Shown one piece after another: positions 1 to 5,545 of a stretch of 8,109 bases of DNA. Within the stretch, counting starts at the first letter, position 1; the number at the start of each line of letters is the position of its first letter. The notes below the pieces were generated by a model, which was given only the letters and a program-made list of their open reading frames with translations, had not been told where the DNA came from and made no database searches. Source of the stretch: DAOUAJ01 sp034433615 (GTDB taxonomy: Bacteria > Chloroflexota > Anaerolineae > DUEN01). Location: the NCBI GenBank assembly GCA_034433615.1, contig DAOUAJ010000461.1:1-8109 (forward strand). Reading direction: 5' to 3'. Both the position numbers and the translations under genes were made by a program.

Positions 1-357
1 CTGAAAGGTGATGGTGATCACCTCATTTGTCGCCACCGGGTCCTTGGTCCACACGATCCGGTTGCCGGCCGTCTCGTAGTAATAAGTGCCGGCGGTGGCG
101 GCCACAGACCCTGCCACGTACGTGGTGTTGGTCGGGATAGGGTCGGCGAGGAAGCCCTTCGAAGGCGTCCCCGCATTGCGGACTACCAGGGTGTAAGTCA
201 GAGTGCTGCCCGGATACACTCCTCCTGATGGGTTAGCGGTCTTGGTCAGGCTGAAGATCCCTACCGGGCCCGCGGCCGCCGCGTAGGAGGGCAATAAGCC
301 AACGATCAGGGAGAGAACCACCAAGAGGACCGCTATCTGATGCGCGGTTTTTTTCAT
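1..357 (-). CDS. Secreted DUF11-repeat surface protein, N-terminal part (cut by window edge)
   Basis: The reading frame runs leftwards from the ATG at 357 and is still open at base 1, so only the first 119 residues are visible. An AAAGGAGG-type ribosome-binding site at 362-369 sits about 5 bases before the ATG and fixes the start. Residues 1-29 form a classic Sec signal peptide: MKK, then a Val/Leu/Ile-rich core, then SYAAAAG. Residues from about 33 onward match the DUF11 (conserved repeat, Ig-like beta-sandwich) pattern: TKTANPSGG, then GSTLTYTLVVRN, then PIPTNTTYVAGS, then a stretch leading to VITITFQ. Such domains usually occur in tandem in large secreted adhesins, S-layer-like or cell-wall proteins, so the full protein may be much longer. 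It is divergent from the ligase gene at 1677. Whether it is a substrate for surface glycosylation is speculation. The function of the individual protein is unknown. Confidence 0.88.
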   Translation of the reverse strand, partial: MKKTAHQIAVLLVVLSLIVGLLPSYAAAAGPVGIFSLTKTANPSGGVYPGSTLTYTLVVRNAGTPSKGFLADPIPTNTTYVAGSVAATAGTYYYETAGNRIVWTKDPVATNEVITITFQ

Positions 358-376
358 GACTCCTCCTTTGATCTGA

Positions 377-478
377 TACGATCCCTTGCGCTGAAGCGCA
401 CATCTGAATCGGACAGTCCACGATGATAGCGGCATACGGCTACGATCCTTTGCGCTGGAGCGCCTGTTTGAGTCGGTC
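377..478. repeat. Imperfect direct repeat with embedded palindromes upstream of the DUF11 gene
   Basis: Two copies of a roughly 38-base unit, starting with TACGATCC at 377 and at 441, are 64 bases apart and agree at most positions. Each contains a short palindrome, GCGCTGAAGCGC at 389-400 and GCGCTGGAGCGC at 453-464. The pair lies immediately upstream of the DUF11 ribosome-binding site, within the probable promoter or 5' leader. It could be a twin operator or a duplicated RNA hairpin. Nothing in the sequence decides between these. Confidence 0.6.
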
Positions 479-655
479 GGTGCGATAGTGTCATGAAACA
501 CTCCAAAACAGCGTTAAAGGGTACAGCTTGCGAGGGGAGGAAAGTTCCACGCAGACTCCGGGATCCTATTGACCAGCCCATCTGGTGACGTTCTATGCCT
601 TGCCCATGGCATATGATCCATTTCTGTAAACTCGATGACGAACTCCAACGCCCCA

Positions 656-794
656 TCAGGGCCAATCGAGGGTTCCCACACAGCAGACCGCGAGTGCGAA
701 CACCCGGGCTTTTGCGTGCCAGCGGCAAACAACACTCATCATAAGCATCTTCTGCAAATTGTCAAATATGTTCTTCAGGGCATTCACCTCCTCC
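656..794 (-). pseudogene. Possible broken small gene behind an ideal ribosome-binding site
   Basis: Reading leftwards, GGAGGAGGTGA at 794-784 is followed at perfect spacing by an ATG at 783-781, but that frame stops after two codons (Met-Pro-stop). The adjacent frame, entered from the GTG at 787-785, stays open for 43 codons to the stop at 656-658. It begins VNALKNIFDNLQKMLMMSVV, which looks protein-like, and then turns Cys/Trp-rich. One base missing near codon 2 would join the good start to this frame. No family is recognised. Alternatives are a true two-codon regulatory ORF or chance. Confidence 0.25.
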
Positions 795-918
795 GAATTC
801 CATAGGCGGAGCCATCCCGTCAGTCAGCACCCCACGGAACGGCTGGCGCGTAAGCAACCGTCCTGGAGCCATAACCCTGAGATGACATACCTGCGCGCAG
901 ATCATGCATAAACACCGC

Positions 919-1010
919 CGTGCGTCGCTGCACTGTCGGGGCCGACCATCGCTGGTCACAGAACCGGATCTCCACCCGTGAGAGCCTGTCCGAGAAGCCA
1001 GCACGGACAG
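919..1010 (-). other. Cluster of perfect hairpins, possible structured RNA (minus strand)
   Basis: Read on the minus strand, three hairpins follow each other. The first is CTGTCCG/CGGACAG, a 7-bp stem at 1010-986. The second is GACCA-GCGA-TGGTC at 957-944, a 5-bp stem capped by a GNRA tetraloop. The third is GTGC-AGCGAC-GCAC at 932-919. They lie downstream of the leftward consensus promoter at 1261-1290 and of the three-way-junction element at 1059-1176. I do not recognise an RNA family. Tandem GNRA-capped stems without an ORF are compatible with a non-coding RNA or long leader. Confidence 0.3.
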
Positions 1011-1058
1011 TTCCCACGCCGTCTGATCACCAGGCGCAGAAGCCCTACCTGCTATCCT

Positions 1059-1176
1059 CAGTAGATCACAGTTTTGCTCCCAAGCCCGTCCCTTCGGGCA
1101 GAGCCTCAGGGCGAAGCCTCGGGCGCTAGATGGACGCTCCGAGGACGGGGCTTTGAGCCGAAATCGTGATCTACTG
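1059..1176. mobile_element. MITE-like element, 118 bp, 11-bp TIRs and 5-bp target duplication
   Basis: The ends are perfect inverted repeats: CAGTAGATCAC at 1059-1069 and GTGATCTACTG at 1166-1176. The complementarity continues imperfectly inwards to about 1091 and from 1143, giving arms of roughly 33 bases. The interior folds into two further hairpins, CTTCG/CGAAG at 1092-1116 and CCTCGGGCG/CGCTCCGAGG at 1117-1144, so the whole makes a Y-shaped (three-way) structure. The pentamer ATCCT directly abuts both ends (1054-1058 and 1177-1181), as a target-site duplication would. There is no coding capacity, so any movement would depend on a transposase elsewhere. The alternative is a structured RNA gene or a large bidirectional terminator. 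Confidence 0.55.
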
Positions 1177-1192
1177 ATCCTCGAAAAGGATC
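1176..1192. other. Perfect 6-bp hairpin next to the MITE-like element
   Basis: GATCCT-CGAAA-AGGATC forms a perfect 6-bp stem with a 5-base loop at the right edge of the MITE-like element. It contains the right-hand copy of the ATCCT duplication. No T-run follows on either strand, so it is unlikely to be a strong terminator. Confidence 0.4.
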
Positions 1193-1222
1193 TGTTTGCG
1201 AAAGGGCCTAAAGAAGCGAAGG

Positions 1223-1242
1223 AAAAACCGCTCAGTCGAGCG
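1223..1242 (-). terminator. Weak terminator-like hairpin just after the leftward promoter
   Basis: On the minus strand CGCTC-GACT-GAGCG (1242-1229) is followed by GTTTTT (to 1223), the layout of an intrinsic terminator with a short 5-bp stem. It lies only 12-30 bases after the predicted start site of the consensus promoter at 1261-1290. It could be an early attenuator or part of a longer RNA fold. Confidence 0.25.
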
Positions 1243-1260
1243 AATTGGAAAATCTACAGA

Positions 1261-1290
1261 ATTATACCACCATGATACGCCATTTGTCAA
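1261..1290 (-). promoter_or_regulatory. Consensus sigma-70 promoter pointing left
   Basis: Reading the minus strand, TTGACA (1290-1285) is followed after 18 bases by TATAAT (1266-1261). Both hexamers match the consensus at all six positions. Transcription would start near 1254 and run leftwards through the hairpin, the MITE-like element and the gene-poor region, towards the DUF11 gene whose ATG is about 900 bases away. It therefore drives either a very long leader or an unrecognised non-coding RNA. Confidence 0.6.
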
Positions 1291-1329
1291 TATAAAGACG
1301 CGGCCGTGAGCCCATTCAACGATTGACAA
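1284..1329. repeat. 8-bp perfect inverted repeat around the promoter's -35 box
   Basis: TTGTCAAT at 1284-1291 is matched by ATTGACAA at 1322-1329, 30 bases apart. The left arm contains the -35 box of the leftward promoter, and the right arm carries a TTGACA on the plus strand. It could be a regulator binding pair or chance. Confidence 0.35.
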
Positions 1330-1400
1330 TCCCTTGATCGCCGAGGGTCTCCCAACCGAGGCAAAGGCGATGGCAGCACCCAGGCGGCGAGTTTCCCTGG

Positions 1401-1433
1401 CCTGTCCTGTGCCGGACAGGCACAGGGGACAGG
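1401..1433. other. Strong hairpin with two mutually exclusive folds
   Basis: CCTGTCCTGTGCC (1401-1413) pairs with GGCACAGGGGACAGG (1419-1433) over 13 bp with a 2-base bulge. The same left arm, CCTGTCC, can instead pair with GGACAGG at 1414-1420. No T-run follows. The position is about 245 bases before the ligase gene, upstream of its likely promoter. Confidence 0.45.
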
Positions 1434-1510
1434 TTAACCGCCGCTGTCTTTGGCTTCCAGTCGCCGAGCATCACCCTGCCCCTTTTAGTATCGCACATGC
1501 GGATGAACGT

Positions 1511-1554
1511 ATGATGAAGGCCCCCCACATGTAGCATGACAAAATCTTCATCAT
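1511..1554. repeat. 9-bp perfect inverted repeat
   Basis: ATGATGAAG at 1511-1519 is exactly complementary to CTTCATCAT at 1546-1554, with a 26-base loop. It lies just upstream of the heptamer repeat and the candidate ligase promoter. Its role is unknown. Confidence 0.4.
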
Positions 1555-1584
1555 TCACCCCATCGTGACGATAGGGTCTTACCC

Positions 1585-1605
1585 TTACGTTTTACGTATT
1601 ACGTA
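1585..1605. repeat. Tandem heptamer repeat (TTACGTW)3
   Basis: TTACGTT, TTACGTA and TTACGTA follow one another at exact 7-base spacing from 1585, and the run ends in a partial unit (TTATT). Each unit holds ACGT, and the junctions create TACGTA palindromes. The array overlaps the candidate -35 region of the ligase promoter, so copy-number change would alter promoter spacing. It may also be one copy of a genome-wide heptamer repeat class. Confidence 0.65.
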
Positions 1606-1620
1606 TTATTGTGATATGAT
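1591..1620 (+). promoter_or_regulatory. Candidate promoter of the ligase/TPR gene
   Basis: TTTACG (1591-1596, four of six -35 positions) is followed after 18 bases by TATGAT (1615-1620, five of six -10 positions). A start near 1627 would leave a leader of about 50 bases. The leader contains TTCGGC/GCCGAA (1633-1638 and 1659-1664), whose right arm overlaps the GAAGGGG ribosome-binding site at 1662-1668. The -10 box is good and the -35 box is only moderate. Confidence 0.4.
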
Positions 1621-1676
1621 GAAAGGGCGAGATTCGGCTTCTCCAGAGAAACCGTAGGGCCGAAGGGGATTGAGCC

Positions 1677-4600
1677 ATGGTCACCAGATTCACGAGCTAT
1701 TGCGATCGCGTGATCGAAGGGGGTTGGCTGGCCGCGCTGATCGTGGCCCCCCTCTTTTTCAACATCTACTCCAGCCGCGTCTTCGAGCCCGACAAGGCCA
1801 GCCTGATCCGTACGATTGCGTTAGTCATGGCCGGCGCGTGGCTCCTCAAGCTGCTGGACCGCGACTGGCTGCGACAAGAGGCTCAGGGCCAGGGGTCAGA
1901 GAGCCGTAACCTGCGCTCCTGGCTCCAGGTTCCCCTTGTTCTCCCCACCATCTTGCTGGCCGGCACCTACCTGATCAGCACCACCCTCTCCCTGGCGCCT
2001 TCTTTGAGCTTCTGGGGCTCGTATGAGCGGATGCAAGGAGCCTATACGACGCTGTCCTACCTGGTGGTCTTCGCTTCGATCCTGGCGCTCCTGCGTCGTC
2101 GGGAGCAACTGGAACGCCTGATGTACGCTGCCATTATCGCCAGCCTGCCTGTCACCTTCTATGGTCTCCTCCAGCGCAACGGGCTGGACACCTTGCCGTG
2201 GTTAGGGGATGTGTCCACGCGGGTGGCCGGCAGCCTGGGCAACGCTATCTTCCTGGGTGCCTATCTGATCATCGCGTTCTTCCTCACCCTCTACCAGGCG
2301 CTGACCGCGCTGATGAGGCTGGTGGGCGAGAGCTGGGGGAGACGAGCCGCCCTCTGGGCCGTGCTCGGCATCGCCGGCGGAGGGCTGGGCCTGCTGGGCT
2401 GGGCCATCAGCCTGCAACTGGGTATGGCGCTTTTCCTGCTTTTCCCCCTCCTGGCCGCGGGGGTCGCTTATGCGACCGGCGCGCCCCTGCGCACCGCCCT
2501 GGGCTTCTCGGTGACGGCTCCGCTGGCCGGCATGCAGGCCCTGTGCATCTACTACACCGGCAGTCGCGGGCCCTGGCTGGGGTTCGTGGCCGGCCTCTTC
2601 CTGTTCTGCTTCCTCGGATTGATCTTGCTTGGGCGGTGGGCTACTCGCAGCCCCCAGTTGCCCAATTTGTTACGTCAGGCATTGCGCTGGGCCTGGCTGG
2701 TTCCTCTTCTGTTCGGATTGGCCTTCATGCTGTTCGTAGTCAGCCTTAACATGCCAGGGAGCCCGCTGGCGCCGCTGCGCGAACTCCCCGGCGTGGGGCG
2801 GCTGGGCAGCATCACGCAGCTTGAGGAAGGGACCAACAAGGTACGCGTCCTCATCTGGGAGGGAGCTCTCCAACTGATCACGCCTCATGCTCCATTGGAG
2901 TACCCGGATGGCCGCGTGGACAGGCTTAACCCGATCCGGCCGCTGCTCGGCTATGGCCCGGAGGCGATGTGGGTGGCCTACAACCGCTTTTACCCACCCG
3001 ACCTGGCTCACTACGAGGCCCGCAACGCCTCTCCCGACCGTTCCCATAACGAGACGCTGGACGCCCTGGCGATGACCGGCCTTCTGGGCTTCCTGGCCTA
3101 CATGGCACTATTCTTGAGCGCTTTCTATCACGCCTTTCGCTGGCTCGGACTAAGCGGGGCCCGGTCTGATCTGGCGAAATTCCTGGCATTTAGCATAGGG
3201 AGCGCCGTCGTTTTCGTTCTGGGCGCCTGGCGGGCGGACGGGTCGCTGCGACTGGCTGGCGTGGCATTGCCTGTGGGTCTGATAGGGGGTGTTATCCTCT
3301 ATACGATCTGGCGCAGCTTGCGACCCTCCGCAGACGCACCCCATGCCCTCACCGGGCAGAATCTGCTGCTGGTGTTGGCCCTCCTGAGTGCTATCGCTGC
3401 CCACTTCATCGAGATTCACTTTGGCATCGCCATCGTGGCCACCCGGCTGTACTTCTGGGTCGCCATCGCGCTCCTCGTCCTGGTGGGCACCGGGCGCATC
3501 CAGGCGACAGGATCGGAGGCCACTGCAGCCATCCCCGCGCCGGCCGCCAGTGAGATCGGCTCTTCGGGTTCAAGGCGTCGCCGCCGGCCGCGCCCATCGG
3601 CCAAAGCCGGCGAACGGCCAAAGAAGGGGGGGGCTCCGGTCCATCAGGCCCCGGTGCACCCGTGGCAAAGTATGAGGGGCCTGCTGCCCGCTTCACTCCT
3701 CCTGGGGGTCGTACTGGTTACGCTGGGGTATGATTTCATCACTAACCAGGCCCAGATCGGCGACACCCTGATGATCTTCTGGCGGGCCTTGACGACGCGC
3801 ATCGCGAGCGGACAGGTTGTGCCGTCCCATGGCATCCTGTGGATGTGGCTGGCCACCTGGGTGGGGGGCATGCTGCTGGCGATGGATCAGTCCGGCGCCT
3901 CCAATCCGGCAGATCCAACTACGTGGACCAGCCGCCTGACCGTCTTCAGCTCAACGGCCTGGGGAGGCGCGCTCCTGTTCGGCCTCCTGCAGAGCGCACG
4001 CTTGCGGCCCGGTGGCGGGGACGTGACGGGCGTCTTTGCCATGTATGCCATCGCCATCATCCTGGCCATCTTGCTGCTGGCGCTGACCCTGATATTCGAT
4101 CAGGGGGAGGTGACCGGAAAACAGCAGGGGGGGTCCTCCCTGGCATCGGTGGCTGTGCCGGGGGTGGCGGTAGTAGTCCTTATGCTGGCCTGGGCTACTA
4201 ACATCCGCCCGGTGCGCGCAGACATCTACTACAAGCAAGCCCTCAGTGCCGAAGGCAGCGGCTGGGATGCCAGCATTGCGTTGCACCGGAAAGCGATAGA
4301 ATTGGCGCCGAATGAAGACCGATATTATCTGTTCCTCGGCCGGGCGGAACTGGAGAAGGCTCGCAGCATCTCCGACCCGCAAGAGCGAGAGCGCACGCTC
4401 CAGAGCGCGCTGGAAGTTCTCACCCGTGCCCGAGAGCTGAGCCCGCTGAACACGGACCATACGGCGAATCTGGCCCGGCTCTACCGGAGTTGGGCAGATT
4501 TCAGCGACAACGACGAGACGCGCCGGGCCAGGCTGGAGCAATCCTCGGAATACTACCGACAGGCCACCATCCTGAGCCCCCACAACGCCGGGCTTTTCAA

Positions 4601-5432
4601 CGAGTGGGGGATTGTGTACTCCATGCTGGGAAAGCCCGAGGAGGCGCTTGCCCGATACCAGAGGTCTCTGGAGCTGGACTCAAAGTTCGCCCAGACTTAC
4701 CTGTTGATCGGCGACCTGCACCTGAACCGGCAAGAATACGAACAAGCCCTGGAGGCCTATGCCCAGGCCCTGGCCATAGACCCCAACCTGCCTCAGGCTC
4801 ACAGCGCGCGCGGTTATATCTACTCGCAGATGGGGCGCGTGGCGGAGGCGATCACCGAAAACCTGGAGACCCTCCGGCTGTCGCCGGACGATTTTGCCAC
4901 CTACAAGAACCTGGTCCTTCTCTACAATCAAGCCGGACAGCCCGAAAAGGCTCTAGAAGCTGCAGAGCAGGCATTACAACGGGCTCCGGAAAACGAGAAA
5001 GCGGGCCTGCAAACCATCATCACCCAGCTCCGACAATCGGCAGGCCTGCCGCTGGCGGCCACGCCCAACGTGCAGGAGCTTCTGGCTCAAGGGCAGGCCT
5101 TGTTCAATCAGCAAAAGTGGGATGAAGCAGCCGCCATCTATGAGAAAGTGCTGGAACTCAACCCCGACGAGATCCAGGCGCATATGGCTCTAGGGTACAT
5201 CGCCTTTCAGCGCGGCGACCTGGCCGCGGCCGAACGTCACAACCTGCGTCTTTTGGAGTTGAACCCCAATGACTATAATACGCACAAGAATCTGGCTATT
5301 GTTTACCAGCAGATGGGAGAACCACAGAAAGCGTTAATCCAGGCGGAGGCTGCTCTAGCCCTGGCTCCACCCGAGGAGCAAGAGGCGTTACGGGCGTTCA
5401 TCGCTGCGCTTCGCCAGGCTGCTGGTGGCTAG
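1677..5432 (+). CDS. O-antigen ligase/polymerase (Wzy_C-type) membrane protein with C-terminal TPR domain
   Basis: This is a 1251-residue polytopic membrane protein, much longer than a typical 400-500-residue ligase. ATG at 1677 has GAAGGGG at 1662-1668 as ribosome-binding site. Residues about 17-600 form the catalytic core with a dozen or so hydrophobic segments. It includes YTGSRGPWLGF (293-303), an external loop with RVLIWEGAL (390-398) and GYGPEAMW (425-432), and RSHNETLDALAMTGLLG (455-471), the SHN-plus-glycine signature of the family. A basic, proline-rich linker with five arginines (633-637) joins a second membrane block (about 667-840). Residues 849-1251 are roughly ten TPRs, the last three duplicated. 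By family, it transfers or polymerises undecaprenyl-linked glycans outside the membrane. In a bacterium without LPS the acceptor may be protein or exopolysaccharide. The TPRs would follow the last membrane helix and could hold partners or acceptors. Confidence 0.88.
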   Translation: MVTRFTSYCDRVIEGGWLAALIVAPLFFNIYSSRVFEPDKASLIRTIALVMAGAWLLKLLDRDWLRQEAQGQGSESRNLRSWLQVPLVLPTILLAGTYLISTTLSLAPSLSFWGSYERMQGAYTTLSYLVVFASILALLRRREQLERLMYAAIIASLPVTFYGLLQRNGLDTLPWLGDVSTRVAGSLGNAIFLGAYLIIAFFLTLYQALTALMRLVGESWGRRAALWAVLGIAGGGLGLLGWAISLQLGMALFLLFPLLAAGVAYATGAPLRTALGFSVTAPLAGMQALCIYYTGSRGPWLGFVAGLFLFCFLGLILLGRWATRSPQLPNLLRQALRWAWLVPLLFGLAFMLFVVSLNMPGSPLAPLRELPGVGRLGSITQLEEGTNKVRVLIWEGALQLITPHAPLEYPDGRVDRLNPIRPLLGYGPEAMWVAYNRFYPPDLAHYEARNASPDRSHNETLDALAMTGLLGFLAYMALFLSAFYHAFRWLGLSGARSDLAKFLAFSIGSAVVFVLGAWRADGSLRLAGVALPVGLIGGVILYTIWRSLRPSADAPHALTGQNLLLVLALLSAIAAHFIEIHFGIAIVATRLYFWVAIALLVLVGTGRIQATGSEATAAIPAPAASEIGSSGSRRRRRPRPSAKAGERPKKGGAPVHQAPVHPWQSMRGLLPASLLLGVVLVTLGYDFITNQAQIGDTLMIFWRALTTRIASGQVVPSHGILWMWLATWVGGMLLAMDQSGASNPADPTTWTSRLTVFSSTAWGGALLFGLLQSARLRPGGGDVTGVFAMYAIAIILAILLLALTLIFDQGEVTGKQQGGSSLASVAVPGVAVVVLMLAWATNIRPVRADIYYKQALSAEGSGWDASIALHRKAIELAPNEDRYYLFLGRAELEKARSISDPQERERTLQSALEVLTRARELSPLNTDHTANLARLYRSWADFSDNDETRRARLEQSSEYYRQATILSPHNAGLFNEWGIVYSMLGKPEEALARYQRSLELDSKFAQTYLLIGDLHLNRQEYEQALEAYAQALAIDPNLPQAHSARGYIYSQMGRVAEAITENLETLRLSPDDFATYKNLVLLYNQAGQPEKALEAAEQALQRAPENEKAGLQTIITQLRQSAGLPLAATPNVQELLAQGQALFNQQKWDEAAAIYEKVLELNPDEIQAHMALGYIAFQRGDLAAAERHNLRLLELNPNDYNTHKNLAIVYQQMGEPQKALIQAEAALALAPPEEQEALRAFIAALRQAAGG
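3626..3633 (+). repeat. G8 homopolymer inside the ligase gene
   Basis: Eight consecutive G bases code for part of Lys-Gly-Gly in the linker between the two membrane blocks. Loss of one G would shift translation into a frame that stops at 3673-3675, removing the second membrane block and all TPRs. A second run, G7 at 4127-4133, lies just before the last membrane segment. Such tracts are classic slippage sites, though at this GC content they may be incidental. Confidence 0.5.
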
Positions 5433-5442
5433 CAGCGCGGGT

Positions 5443-5491
5443 GGCGTCATCCCCCCTACGGGGACAAGATGCGCCGCCGGTCTCCCTTTTT
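5443..5491 (+). terminator. Possible intrinsic terminator after the ligase gene
   Basis: GGCGTCATC (5443-5451) pairs with GATGCGCC (5468-5475) with one bulge, and an inner CCCC/GGGG stem (5453-5456 and 5460-5463) extends it. A TTTTT run begins at 5487, 11 bases after the hairpin, further away than in a standard terminator. It would separate the ligase from the deacetylase gene, but read-through is likely if it works poorly. Confidence 0.35.
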
Positions 5492-5545
5492 GAGTCAGGA
5501 ACGGCTGTGCTTGAAAAAACCTGTTGACGAGAGGTGAAGAAGGCA

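Larger units (their letters stand above)
358..1676. other. 1.3-kb gene-poor region between divergent genes
   Basis: No open frame here shows a recognisable domain, a convincing start and coding-like composition together. Short frames exist on both strands, for example about 65-125 codons on the minus strand between 354 and 1017. They overlap one another, are rich in Arg/Ser/Pro, and mostly lack ribosome-binding sites. What the region does hold is structure: direct repeats, several perfect hairpins, a MITE-like element, a consensus promoter and a heptamer tandem repeat, each listed separately. It could be an old graveyard of a small gene plus repeats, or it could encode a structured RNA read leftwards. 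Confidence 0.6.

Noticed and set aside
354..728. 124-codon minus-strand frame overlapping the DUF11 start
   Set aside because: It lacks a ribosome-binding site, has Arg/Ser-rich random-looking composition and ends inside the ribosome-binding site and start region of a well-supported gene.
966..982. GGGTGGAGATCCGG on the minus strand, resembling a T-box sequence
   Set aside because: The conserved core continues NACCGCG in true T-boxes, which is absent. There is no specifier stem and no aminoacyl-tRNA synthetase or amino-acid gene downstream.
820..1017. 65-codon minus-strand frame with fairly protein-like sequence
   Set aside because: The GTG start has no ribosome-binding site, there is no recognised family, and it overlaps the hairpin cluster. 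It could be a gene remnant but cannot be supported.
1316..1558. 80-codon minus-strand frame and an overlapping 66-codon plus-strand frame
   Set aside because: Both run through the inverted repeats at 1401-1433, have no domain and lack convincing starts.
358..1676. CRISPR array or tandem defence-type repeats
   Set aside because: The repeats found are two-copy or 7-base units and inverted repeats. No regular repeat-spacer pattern and no cas genes are present.
5534..5545. GTG start four codons upstream for the deacetylase
   Set aside because: It would lie within the GAGGTG sequence that best serves as ribosome-binding site for the ATG at 5546, and only a weak site precedes it.
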